A stretch of DNA of 24,306 nt from Candidatus Kuenenbacteria bacterium CG_4_8_14_3_um_filter_39_15 (GCA_002782365.1 PFHP01000034.1:392-24697), one strand, 5' to 3'; positions 1 through 7,633 are shown, counted from the first letter of the stretch. Notes: generated from the letters alone by a model not told the origin. A program made the numbers and translations.

Positions 1-1
1 G

Positions 2-250
2 GATTATCGTCCAAAAGATCATTATGCTTTTAGTCTGACAATTAATAATTTTTTGCTTAAGGAAGCTAAAATACTATCAGATATGTTGCTGAAAAATTTT
101 GGCATTATCTCATCCATCCAAAATCCTCTATGCAGAGGCAAAAGATATCCAATGCTATACATTGGAAAAAATGGAAGAGATAAATTCTTAAAAATAGTTA
201 AGCCCTATATCATTGATTGTTTTTCTCATAAATTACCTCCCATATTATAA
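2..250 (+). CDS. LAGLIDADG homing endonuclease, C-terminal end (intron-encoded, partial)
   Basis: The reading frame is open from the left edge (frame starting at base 2) to TAA at 248-250, giving about 82 residues. The visible part fits the C-terminal half of a LAGLIDADG_2-type homing endonuclease: a beta-strand-like segment (HYAFSLTINNF), a helix (EAKILSDMLLKNFGI), a strand with a basic/aromatic loop (RGKRYPMLYIGKNGRDKF) and the family's usual ending (IVKPYIIDCFSHKL). The LAGLIDADG motif itself would lie upstream of the window and is not seen. The gene sits directly 5' of the conserved 3' core of a group I intron inside the 16S gene, the standard arrangement for an intron-encoded enzyme that cuts intronless alleles. 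Any ATG or TTG inside this piece is internal. Family assignment is good but rests on the C-terminal part only. Confidence 0.75.
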   Translation, partial: DYRPKDHYAFSLTINNFLLKEAKILSDMLLKNFGIISSIQNPLCRGKRYPMLYIGKNGRDKFLKIVKPYIIDCFSHKLPPIL

Positions 251-279
251 TTAACCCCTCAGAGACTTATCCCGTCCTC

Positions 280-296
280 ATCTGCCACTGGCAGAT
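280..296. repeat. Perfect hairpin within the intron P8 loop
   Basis: ATCTGCC (280-286) and GGCAGAT (290-296) form a perfect 7-bp stem with a 3-nt loop. It is nested inside the ATCCCG/CGGGAT pairing at 269-310. It is GC-rich compared with the surrounding AT-rich intron and resembles the other GC-rich hairpins in this window, so it may be a repeat inserted in a tolerant ribozyme loop. Alternatively it is simply the intron's own P8 extension. Confidence 0.5.
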
Positions 297-418
297 TCGA
301 ACTGCGGGATTAATAATGAATACCTGATAATCAGGAAAATAAAATCATTATTTACGCCGAGCCCCTGAAAATCTATCAGGGTGATGATATAGTCCAATTC
401 AATTAATTTATTTAATTG

Positions 419-1424
<1,006 letters not shown>

Positions 1425-1437
1425 CTAAGGAGAGTAT

Positions 1438-1544
1438 CCGCCGATGAGGCGGAAATTCTTAAACTCCGATGTAAAATCGGAGAATGTCGAACCCCGAGGT
1501 AAAGTCGGGGAGCGAGAATGCAAATCCCCGACTTTACGTCGGGG
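1438..1544 (+). repeat. Tandem hairpin array in the 16S trailer / rpsP leader
   Basis: Four consecutive stem-loops fill most of the spacer after 16S. CCGCC/GGCGG is at 1438-1452. CTCCGAT/ATCGGAG with loop GTAAA is at 1464-1482. CCCCGA/TCGGGG is at 1492-1510. CCCCGAC/GTCGGGG with loop TTTAC is at 1526-1544. The last two can also pair with each other through a perfect 13-bp inverted repeat (1499-1511 with 1525-1537). The repeated CCGA...GTAAA...TCGG pattern suggests duplicated copies of one small palindrome. Possible roles are rRNA 3' processing, attenuation before rpsP, or a repeat cluster. No clean U-run terminator follows. Confidence 0.75.
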
Positions 1545-1582
1545 TATAGACGTTATAACTATTAAGATGTTAAAAAAATATT

Positions 1583-1900
1583 ATGCTGATGGTTAGACTT
1601 TCCCGCGTAGGGGAAAAAAAATATGCCACCTATAAAATAGTCATTCAGGAAAAATCCAAAGATCCTTGGGATAAGGCTTTGGAGTATTTAGGTACTTATA
1701 ATCCCCATACCAAAGAATTAAAGGTAAAAAAAGATAGAATTGAATATTGGTTGTCAGTCGGCGCTCAAGTGTCGGCTACGGTAAATAATCTTTTAATTAA
1801 AAATAAGATTATCAAGGGCGAGAAAATGAAAGCGGCCAAACTTAACAAGAAGAAAAATGGCGAGGGGGAAAAAGCGAGGAAAAGAAGAAAGAAGCGATAG
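1583..1900 (+). CDS. rpsP: 30S ribosomal protein bS16 (C-terminal tail probably frameshifted)
   Basis: The protein is bS16 of the small ribosomal subunit, needed for 30S assembly. The start MLMVRLSRVGEKKYATYKIV and the EYLGTYNPHTKE segment are the family signatures, and the conserved core (about 80 residues) is intact. The ATG at 1583 gives the usual MLM-R start; ATG 1589 is the alternative. No Shine-Dalgarno is visible. The frame as given ends in a very basic run, KARKRRKKR. After the G5A5 run at 1864-1873, however, another frame continues to TAA at 1948-1950. It encodes an acidic/lysine/alanine tail (EEKKKEAIAPKEEVK...) like the extended bS16 tails common in CPR. One missing base at that run would restore it. 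The cause may be a sequencing or assembly error, a real tail mutation, or slippage. The gene follows 16S directly and ends before a strong terminator. Confidence 0.9.
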   Translation: MLMVRLSRVGEKKYATYKIVIQEKSKDPWDKALEYLGTYNPHTKELKVKKDRIEYWLSVGAQVSATVNNLLIKNKIIKGEKMKAAKLNKKKNGEGEKARKRRKKR

Positions 1901-1956
1901 CCCCTAAGGAAGAAGTTAAGTCTAACCCTGAAGAAATTAAAAAAACATAACAATTT

Positions 1957-1992
1957 AAACCCCACAAATGAGTGGGGTTTTAAATTTGCTTT
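1957..1992 (+). terminator. Rho-independent terminator after rpsP
   Basis: AAACCCCAC (1957-1965) and GTGGGGTTT (1972-1980) form a perfect 9-bp stem with a 6-nt loop, followed by a T-rich tract. It lies 6 nt after the probable original rpsP stop (1950) and just before the valS promoter, so it separates the 16S/rpsP unit from valS. Confidence 0.85.
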
Positions 1993-2014
1993 TTTCTTTT
2001 AATCTTGGCATAAT
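1986..2014 (+). promoter_or_regulatory. Promoter for valS
   Basis: TTGCTT (1986-1991) and CATAAT (2009-2014) are separated by 17 nt. Transcription would begin near 2021, that is at the ATG at 2022, implying a leaderless valS mRNA. The site lies immediately after the rpsP terminator, where a new promoter is expected. Confidence 0.55.
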
Positions 2015-2021
2015 GAAAGAT

Positions 2022-4571
2022 ATGGAATTGCCAAAGGCATACATTCCAAAAGAATACGAAGATAAAATTTATAAAAAATGGGAAAATTCCGGATATTGCA
2101 ACCCGGACAATTTAGAAACGCGCGGCCAAGCGCGGTCTTTTACTATTTCCATGCCGCCGCCCAATGCGACCGGTGTGCTGCACATTGGTCATACATTGGG
2201 TATGACGATCCAAGACATTATGACCAGATACCATCGGATGCGGGGGGATAAAACACTGCTCTTGCCCGGCACTGATCACGCGGCTATTGCCACACAAAAT
2301 GTGGTGGAAAAAATGCTAAGAAAAGAAGGGACTTCAAGACATAGATTAGGCAGAAAAAAATTTTTAGAGCTGACAGAAAATTATGTAGAAAAAAATAAGT
2401 CAACCATAAATAACCAAACGAAAAAAATGGGCGCCAGTTGCGATTGGTCAAGAGAGGCTTATACTTTAAGCGACAAACTTTCGCGCGTGGTGTCAATGCA
2501 ATTTAAACAAATGTATGATGATGACTTGATTTATCGGGGGACAAGAATTGTTAATTGGTGCCCGAGATGCTGCTCAACCCTGGCTGATGACGAGGTGGAA
2601 TATAAAGAACAATCAGCGAAATTATATACTTTTAAATATTCAAATGATTTCCCCCTGGCCATTGCCACCACCAGACCGGAAACTAAACTGGGCGATACCG
2701 CGGTGGCAGTTAATCCTCATGACAAAAGATATCAAAAATACATTGGCAAAACATACCAGGTTGATTTTGTGGGAGTGCCTTTAAAACTAAAAATAATTGC
2801 TGAAAATGAGGTCAATCCTGAATTCGGCACGGGAGCAGCCGGGGTAACTCCGGCTCATTCTTTTGCGGATTCACTCATGGCTGAAAAAAATAATTTGGCA
2901 GTTAAAAAAGTAATCGGCCAGGATGGCAAAATTCTAGCCGGGTTTGGTAAATATTCTAATTTGAAAACAAAAGAGGCGCGGGAAAAAATTGTTGAAGAAT
3001 TAGAAAATGACGGGCTTTTAGAAAGCCAGAATGACATTAAAAATAATTTATCAATCTGTTATCGCTGTCACACAGAAATTGAACCGCTCCCCTCTTTGCA
3101 ATGGTTTGTGGCGGTCAATAAAGAATTTACCTTAAAAAATCCTGCTTTAATTAAAAAATACGGCAAAAAAGAAACAACCTTAAAAGAAATCTCGCTTTGG
3201 GCTGTCAAATCAGGCGAGATAAAAATAATCCCTGAATATTTTGCAAAAACATATTTTCATTGGATGGAAAATCTGCGTGACTGGTGTATCTCAAGACAGC
3301 TTTGGTTCGGGCATAGAATACCTGTTTACTATCGTAAACAGGCAATTTCCAATTTCCAATTTCCAATTTCCAAACAAATTCAAAATTCAATCCCCGACCG
3401 GATCGGGGACAAAATTCAAAATTCTATGGACGATATTTATGTCGGGGTAACCCCCAAAAAAGGTGGGGGCTGGGTGCAAGACGAAGATACATTGGACACT
3501 TGGTTCTCGTCTGCGCTGTGGACATGGTCAACACTGCTTGAGAAAAAAAATTTTGAAAAATTTAATGATCTTAAAGAGTGGCTAAAAAATAGTCCGGACA
3601 TAAAAAAATTCCATCCGACCAGCGTGATGGAAACAATGCACGATATTTTGTTTTTTTGGGTAGCGAGAATGATTATAATGACCCTCTATTCTTTAAATGA
3701 AGTGCCTTTTAAAACGGTTTATCTACATGGCATGGTGTGTGATAAACACGGTAAAAAAATGAGTAAATCGCATCCAGAAACATGCATTGAGCCCATTGAA
3801 ATGTCCCAAAAGTACGGCACTGATGCCTTGCGACTTTCTATGGTCTTGGGCAATGCGGCTGGTAACAGCCTGCGGCTGTCTGAACAAAAAATTGCCGGCT
3901 TTAGAAATTTTACTAACAAGCTGTGGAATATCGGCAGATTTATCCAAATGAAAATAAAAGATATTAAAGATATTGGGGATATTAAAGATATTCAATTAGA
4001 AACCTTGGCTGATAAGTGGATAATTAGTAAATTAAACAGCCTAATTAGGGAAGTGGCTGATGATCTTGAAAATTTTAGATTTGGTTTGGCCGGAGAAAAA
4101 TTATATGATTTTACCTGGCACGAATTTGCCGACTGGTATGTAGAAATAGCCAAGATACAAAATAATAAAAATACCTATTTACTAATTACTAATTACTATT
4201 TACTTCTTTTAAAATTATTGCATCCTTTTGCTCCCTTTGTGACTGAAAAAATCTGGGAGTATTTCGGCAGCGGCGATTTATTAATAATTGAAAAATGGCC
4301 TGAAGCGGATGAGAAAAAAATAACTGACCAAGCAGAGCAAGATTTTAAACTGATAAAAGAATTAATCAGCGCCATCCGCTCTTGGCGCAAAGAGAAAGCG
4401 GTTCAACCCAAGGAGATTATAAAAATCAAAGTCGCCGGCAGAGAAGAATTAATTAAAAACCAAAAAGAAGTTATTAATAGATTGGGGCGGGTTGAGACAG
4501 AAGAAGTTAAAAATATAGATAAAGGTGACTTGGAGATTGGGGGAGTAAAAATAAAATTTGGTAATTTGTGA
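2022..4571 (+). CDS. valS: Valyl-tRNA synthetase
   Basis: This cytoplasmic class I aminoacyl-tRNA synthetase charges tRNA-Val. From ATG 2022 (MELPKAYIPKEYEDKIYKKW) it has 849 residues. Signatures are PNATGVLHIGH (HIGH motif, about residues 48-57), the editing-domain motif ATTRPETKLGDTAVAV, ISRQLWFGHRIPVYY, DEDTLDTWFSSALW and KMSKS (579-583). ATG 2013 is in frame but overlaps the -10 box; the start at 1968 lies in the terminator. Two features are odd. Residues about 434-470, between GHRIPVYY and the YVGV segment before DTWFSS, are an in-frame low-complexity/palindromic insert, with further short tandem repeats at KDIKDIGDIKDI and near TYLLITNYYLLLL. The protein also ends soon after the anticodon-binding domain (...GGVKIKFGNL), with no C-terminal coiled-coil arm. 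A terminator follows. Confidence 0.96.
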   Translation: MELPKAYIPKEYEDKIYKKWENSGYCNPDNLETRGQARSFTISMPPPNATGVLHIGHTLGMTIQDIMTRYHRMRGDKTLLLPGTDHAAIATQNVVEKMLRKEGTSRHRLGRKKFLELTENYVEKNKSTINNQTKKMGASCDWSREAYTLSDKLSRVVSMQFKQMYDDDLIYRGTRIVNWCPRCCSTLADDEVEYKEQSAKLYTFKYSNDFPLAIATTRPETKLGDTAVAVNPHDKRYQKYIGKTYQVDFVGVPLKLKIIAENEVNPEFGTGAAGVTPAHSFADSLMAEKNNLAVKKVIGQDGKILAGFGKYSNLKTKEAREKIVEELENDGLLESQNDIKNNLSICYRCHTEIEPLPSLQWFVAVNKEFTLKNPALIKKYGKKETTLKEISLWAVKSGEIKIIPEYFAKTYFHWMENLRDWCISRQLWFGHRIPVYYRKQAISNFQFPISKQIQNSIPDRIGDKIQNSMDDIYVGVTPKKGGGWVQDEDTLDTWFSSALWTWSTLLEKKNFEKFNDLKEWLKNSPDIKKFHPTSVMETMHDILFFWVARMIIMTLYSLNEVPFKTVYLHGMVCDKHGKKMSKSHPETCIEPIEMSQKYGTDALRLSMVLGNAAGNSLRLSEQKIAGFRNFTNKLWNIGRFIQMKIKDIKDIGDIKDIQLETLADKWIISKLNSLIREVADDLENFRFGLAGEKLYDFTWHEFADWYVEIAKIQNNKNTYLLITNYYLLLLKLLHPFAPFVTEKIWEYFGSGDLLIIEKWPEADEKKITDQAEQDFKLIKELISAIRSWRKEKAVQPKEIIKIKVAGREELIKNQKEVINRLGRVETEEVKNIDKGDLEIGGVKIKFGNL
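3321..3435. repeat. Palindromic / tandem-repeat insert inside valS (in frame)
   Basis: Several unusual elements are packed together. CCTGTTTAC/GTAAACAGG (3321-3329/3334-3342) is a perfect 9-bp inverted repeat. CAATTTC units repeat in tandem at about 3342-3372. CAAATTCAAAATTC-like repeats flank a GC-rich palindrome, TCCCCGA/TCGGGGA (3391-3397/3403-3409). The segment translates without stops (QAISNFQFPIS... to ...IQNSM) and lies between two conserved ValRS motifs, where the chain is normally a short variable linker. It reads as inserted repetitive DNA that kept the frame, comparable in kind to the protein-internal palindromic elements of Rickettsia. Confidence 0.65.
3958..3992 (+). repeat. Short tandem repeat in valS (KDI units)
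   Basis: Nine-base units of the type AAAGATATT are repeated with small changes, encoding KDIKDIGDIKDI. The position is the variable stretch before the conserved DKWIISKL segment of the ValRS anticodon-binding region. It is probably a microsatellite-like expansion tolerated in a surface loop. Confidence 0.6.
4174..4205 (+). repeat. Short tandem repeat in valS (ACTAATT units)
   Basis: ATTACTA-type heptamers are repeated, encoding TYLLITNYYLLLL just before the conserved LLHPFAPFVTEKIW motif. A heptamer repeat changes frame at each unit, so survival of a hydrophobic reading suggests selection on the retained length. Confidence 0.5.
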
Positions 4572-4588
4572 CGAGTAATGGATAACTA

Positions 4589-4622
4589 TTAAAAAACGAG
4601 CATTTTTATGTCCGTTTTTTAA
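4589..4622. terminator. Bidirectional terminator between valS and the nuclease-like gene
   Basis: TTAAAAAACG (4589-4598) pairs perfectly with CGTTTTTTAA (4613-4622), with CAT/ATG as a possible inner stem. A-rich and T-rich flanks on both sides let it stop transcription of valS (+) and of the convergent operon ending at 4635 (-). Confidence 0.8.
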
Positions 4623-4634
4623 TGTTTAACTTTA

Positions 4635-5276
4635 TTAATTCATCAAATGGTTTCTTTTTAATTCTTTCAATAATAACTTATCCAACAATAATGTTGGTTG
4701 CCCAGTTTTAGGATGATAAAATATATCTATTTCGTCAGAATAATTTAAATCTAAAATCGCTTTAGATCCTTTCATAATCATACCCATACTAACACCAGGG
4801 GCCCTTCTTCTGTCAGAGTCGCGAGTAGTTTTTATCTGTAAACAGATTTCTTCTGTTGTATCAGGATTTATAAGTAAATCACATCCTTCACGAACGTCTC
4901 GTACTGGATTAGCATGACAGGAATTTATAAGCCTACTTAAGGATGCTTCTGCAGCTACTTCAGCCAGAACACCTACACGAAGATTTTCAGCATCAGTCTG
5001 CCTTTTAAAATAATGCGATTGAACACCAGCCTCTTCTAATTGCCTCCATAAAGAAGCGCACGTTTGTTCTGGGTCATCAGAAAAATTATTAATGTTTTTA
5101 ATAAGGGTACCTAAATTTCCATTGAAAGTGGCCCGCCGCAATGAATTCTCTCCTTGTGTTGTATCAAACTGCCTTTCACCTGCTATTTTTTGCATTTCAT
5201 TTAATACTTTTCCAACCTCGAGATTAAGATCAATCTTTTTTCTAATTTCTCTTTTAACAATAGATAATTCATTCAT
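4635..5276 (-). CDS. Uncharacterised PD-(D/E)XK nuclease-like protein
   Basis: I do not recognise a named family. The 213-residue protein has a charged helical N-terminal half (1-95). Its C-terminal half is reminiscent of the PD-(D/E)XK nuclease core: a helix with glutamates E106/E110 (GVLAEVAAEASL), then D133 (EGCDLLINP), a turn, and a strand ending Q147-I-K149 (EEICLQIKTT). Q replaces the usual E/D of the ExK motif; known active members tolerate such swaps, but it could also mean loss of activity. No signal peptide, membrane segment or cysteine cluster is seen. It is the last gene of a minus-strand run, 25 nt after comM, with no methyltransferase beside it, so a classical restriction-modification pair is not supported. 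The ATG at 5276 is the only good start and has no Shine-Dalgarno. It may act in DNA processing alongside ComM, or be a defence nuclease. Confidence 0.6.
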   Translation of the reverse strand: MNELSIVKREIRKKIDLNLEVGKVLNEMQKIAGERQFDTTQGENSLRRATFNGNLGTLIKNINNFSDDPEQTCASLWRQLEEAGVQSHYFKRQTDAENLRVGVLAEVAAEASLSRLINSCHANPVRDVREGCDLLINPDTTEEICLQIKTTRDSDRRRAPGVSMGMIMKGSKAILDLNYSDEIDIFYHPKTGQPTLLLDKLLLKELKRNHLMN

Positions 5277-5301
5277 AAAATATAATAATATAAATTAGCA
5301 T

Positions 5302-6825
5302 TTATTCCACTTTTGCCCTGTATTGCAGAGCTTCCGCGACATGTTCTATTTTTATCTGCGTTTCACCGGCTAAGTCGGCAATAGTTCTGGCTAATTTTAT
5401 TATACGATAATACCCTCTGGCTGACAAGTGGAGCTGGCTAACGGCATTTTTGAGAAGTTCTTGAGTGCTAGAATTCAGCTCGCAAATTCTTCTCACCATT
5501 TCACTGGACATCTGGCTGTTAGTAAAAATTTTTTGGGTTTTAAATCTCTCAATCTGCCTGGCACGAGCGGCATTGACGCGCAGACGAATGTCAGCTGATG
5601 ATTCGCCTGTTTTAATACCGGCCAATTTATCCACCTCAACCGCAGGAACTTCAATATGAATATCAATCCTATCCATCATCGGCCCGGAAATCCTATTTTG
5701 ATAATTCAAGACTTGGTTTTGAGTACAAATACAATTTTTATAGGGATCGGCATAGTGGCCGCAAGGACAGGGATTCATCGCCGCCAACAGAATAAATTTG
5801 GCTGGGAATTCAAGCGTGCCTGAAGCGCGGGAGATATGGATAACCCCATCTTCCAATGGCTGACGAAGATTATTTAGAACCGCACGGGGAAATTCCGGGA
5901 ATTCATCCAGAAATAATACACCGTGATGGGCTAATGAAATTTCACCGGGACGCGGCCAGCTGCCGCCGCCGACAAGAGAAATGGCTGAAGCAGTATGATG
6001 AGGCGAACGGAAAGGACGGCTAGTAATCAAAGGCTGGCCGCTGGGCAACAGCCCGGCGACTGAATAAATTTTAGTCACTTCCAACGACTCATCTAAAACC
6101 ATTTCAGGTAAAATTGAAGGCATTGTCCGGGCAAGCAAAGTTTTGCCGCTGCCAGGGGGGCCTGACATGAGAATATTATGACCGCCGGCAGCAGCAATTT
6201 CAAGTGCCCGCTTGACCTGCTCCTGGCCTCTAATGTGGGCCATATTAAACTGGTAAATATTTTCACCCTCAAGACTTACTTTTTCTTTTGGCTGGTATGG
6301 CTCAATTAATAACTCGCCGGTAAGATGTTTGATTAGTTGGCTTAAATTTCCTACCGGATAAATTTCAATAGCTTCTATTAGACCTGCTTCAGCCGCATTC
6401 TCTACCGGCAAAAACAACCTTTTAATGCCTCGTTCACGGACCATCAGGGCAACAGAAAGTGTGCCGTTCACTGCCCGCAAATGGCCATCAAGCGCCAGCT
6501 CACCAATAAAAACTCCTGTTTGATATGAATCAGAAAACTTAAATTGTTTGTAGGCAGAAAGTATAGAAAGGGCGATAGGCAGGTCATACGACGGACCTTG
6601 TTTTTTTAGGTCAGCCGGGGCTAAATTAACATTAATTGTCCCTCGCGGCAGCGCCAAGGCAGAATTTTTAATGGCACTCTTAACGCGATATTTAGATTCC
6701 TGGACGGCATTATCAGGCAGGCCAACAATATTGAATCTGGCCAAGCCCGACATAATATCAGCCTCTACTTCAACCGGCTGACAGTTAAGGCCGATAACCG
6801 CAGCTGAAAGAATTTTTGACGACAT
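5302..6825 (-). CDS. comM: ComM/YifB family AAA+ ATPase (Mg-chelatase-like)
   Basis: In naturally competent bacteria ComM is a hexameric helicase that promotes branch migration during integration of incoming DNA. The 507-residue protein is full length. It has an N-terminal ChlI/Lon-protease-like domain (1-170, starting MSSKILSAAVIGLNCQPVEVE), Walker A GPPGSGKT (222-229), Walker B LFLDE (304-308), a cysteine cluster C353/C355/C365/C367 (NPCPCGHY...CIC) and the C-terminal Mg-chelatase domain ending in ARGYYRIIKLARTIADL. The ATG at 6825 matches the family start and lies inside lspA, giving a 41-nt overlap and suggesting translational coupling. CPR cells commonly carry DNA-uptake genes, so a role in acquired-DNA recombination is plausible, but no other competence gene is in this window. 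Confidence 0.95.
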   Translation of the reverse strand: MSSKILSAAVIGLNCQPVEVEADIMSGLARFNIVGLPDNAVQESKYRVKSAIKNSALALPRGTINVNLAPADLKKQGPSYDLPIALSILSAYKQFKFSDSYQTGVFIGELALDGHLRAVNGTLSVALMVRERGIKRLFLPVENAAEAGLIEAIEIYPVGNLSQLIKHLTGELLIEPYQPKEKVSLEGENIYQFNMAHIRGQEQVKRALEIAAAGGHNILMSGPPGSGKTLLARTMPSILPEMVLDESLEVTKIYSVAGLLPSGQPLITSRPFRSPHHTASAISLVGGGSWPRPGEISLAHHGVLFLDEFPEFPRAVLNNLRQPLEDGVIHISRASGTLEFPAKFILLAAMNPCPCGHYADPYKNCICTQNQVLNYQNRISGPMMDRIDIHIEVPAVEVDKLAGIKTGESSADIRLRVNAARARQIERFKTQKIFTNSQMSSEMVRRICELNSSTQELLKNAVSQLHLSARGYYRIIKLARTIADLAGETQIKIEHVAEALQYRAKVE

Positions 6826-7246
6826 CTATATAAATTATTATTAATATTCCTCCTACTATCATCATATCAGCTAAATTAAAGACTGGCCAAATGTGAAGAT
6901 TGATGTAGTCAATGACAAAACCAAATTTAATACGGTCAATAATATTACTGCCTGCGCCGAGAATAACAAGCAATGTTAAACTCGCTGCCAGGTGTTTGCC
7001 GCCAGTCCATAATTTTATAAACCAAATAATCAAGGCAAGAATAATTAGGGCAATAATAAAATAGAAAATAATTAAAAAAGATTCTGAGAAATTAATGCCA
7101 AAAGCTATGCCGTCATTTTTCGCATTAGTCAGAAAAAAAGAATCTTTTATAACTTGATGAAAAAATAAATATTTTAATATTCTATCTATCATAAAAAAAA
7201 TCAACCCGAAAACAATAATTATCAATGGTTGATTTTTGTGTGGCAT
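6785..7246 (-). CDS. lspA: Lipoprotein signal peptidase (signal peptidase II)
   Basis: This inner-membrane aspartyl protease cleaves the signal peptide of prolipoproteins after lipidation. The 153-residue length is normal. Four hydrophobic segments are visible (about 7-30, 56-78, 86-102, 123-141). Conserved motifs are NAKNDGIAFG (41-50), GSNIIDR (99-105), VIDY with catalytic D113 and FNLADM with catalytic D127. The gene starts 18 nt after the upstream zinc-finger gene and its end overlaps comM by 41 nt. The last ~12 residues are therefore constrained by two frames. No Shine-Dalgarno precedes the ATG at 7246. Confidence 0.95.
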   Translation of the reverse strand: MPHKNQPLIIIVFGLIFFMIDRILKYLFFHQVIKDSFFLTNAKNDGIAFGINFSESFLIIFYFIIALIILALIIWFIKLWTGGKHLAASLTLLVILGAGSNIIDRIKFGFVIDYINLHIWPVFNLADMMIVGGILIIIYIDVVKNSFSCGYRP

Positions 7247-7264
7247 AAGATGGTGACAAATTAA

Positions 7265-7633
7265 TCAACTTTTACCAGAAAATTTGTTCTTACACTCAAT
7301 ACAGGCGGAAGAGGTGGGACGAATCTCAAGACGATTTTTACTAATATCTTTTTGACAATATTTGCAAACTCCATAAGTGCCGTCTTTAATTCTTTTAAGG
7401 GTATCGTTAATGTCACGTAATTCTTTTTCCAAAGTATTTTTGACTGACACGGCATTGTCAAAACTGGCGACCTCTGACGCATTTTCGCCTGTGTGATCAC
7501 CATACTCTGGAAAAATAGTTTCATTGATTTTACCTTTCTTAAAAGTTAAATCAGCCAACTCTTGTTCAAGACGGTTTTTCTCGCTTTCTAATTTCTCTTT
7601 GATTTTTTTTAGAAAATCCTTATTTAATGCCAT
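7265..7633 (-). CDS. DksA/TraR-type C4 zinc-finger protein
   Basis: The 122-residue protein has an N-terminal coiled coil (helices about 5-33 and 58-84 around a linker) and a C-terminal four-cysteine zinc finger, C90-x2-C93-x17-C111-x2-C114, the exact spacing of the DksA/TraR family. DksA binds in the RNA polymerase secondary channel and modulates initiation, often with ppGpp; shorter members are less well defined. The coiled-coil tip here carries HTGENASEVASFDNA. DksA uses an acidic DxxDxA tip, and the SFDNA segment is only a loose match, so true DksA activity is unproven. It is the first gene of the run leading to lspA and comM. The same zinc-finger gene next to lspA is a common bacterial neighbourhood. 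Confidence 0.85.
   Translation of the reverse strand: MALNKDFLKKIKEKLESEKNRLEQELADLTFKKGKINETIFPEYGDHTGENASEVASFDNAVSVKNTLEKELRDINDTLKRIKDGTYGVCKYCQKDISKNRLEIRPTSSACIECKNKFSGKS

Larger units (their letters stand above)
1..418 (+). ncRNA. Group I self-splicing intron in 16S rRNA (3' part)
   Basis: Downstream of the endonuclease stop lie the conserved elements of a group I catalytic core. TCAGAGACT at 259-267 matches the R element (5' strand of P7). GATGATATAGTCC at 383-395 matches the S element (3' strand of P7), and GACT can pair with AGTC. Between them ATCCCG (269-274) pairs with CGGGAT (305-310) as a P8-like stem carrying an extra hairpin. A terminal hairpin CAATTAA/TTAATTG (400-406/412-418) fits P9. 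The 3' boundary is set by the resumption of 16S homology at GCCAGCAG (419), which places the insertion after E. coli U516, a known group I site (S516). The terminal G would be base 418; an error of 1 nt is possible. The 5' half is outside the window. Confidence 0.8.

Noticed and set aside
1438..1544. Repeated hairpins considered as a CRISPR array
   Set aside because: Units differ in sequence and spacing, there are no uniform spacers, and no cas gene is nearby.
1968..2021. Longer N-terminus for ValRS beginning at 1968
   Set aside because: It would start inside the terminator stem and upstream of a good promoter; conserved sequence begins at MELPKAY.
3205..3450. Small frames on both strands over the valS repeat insert
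   Set aside because: They are shadows of the tandem CAATTTC repeats; the ValRS frame is continuous through the region.
4635..5276. Type II restriction-modification system
   Set aside because: No DNA methyltransferase is adjacent, and the catalytic motif is a variant; only a nuclease-like fold is supported.
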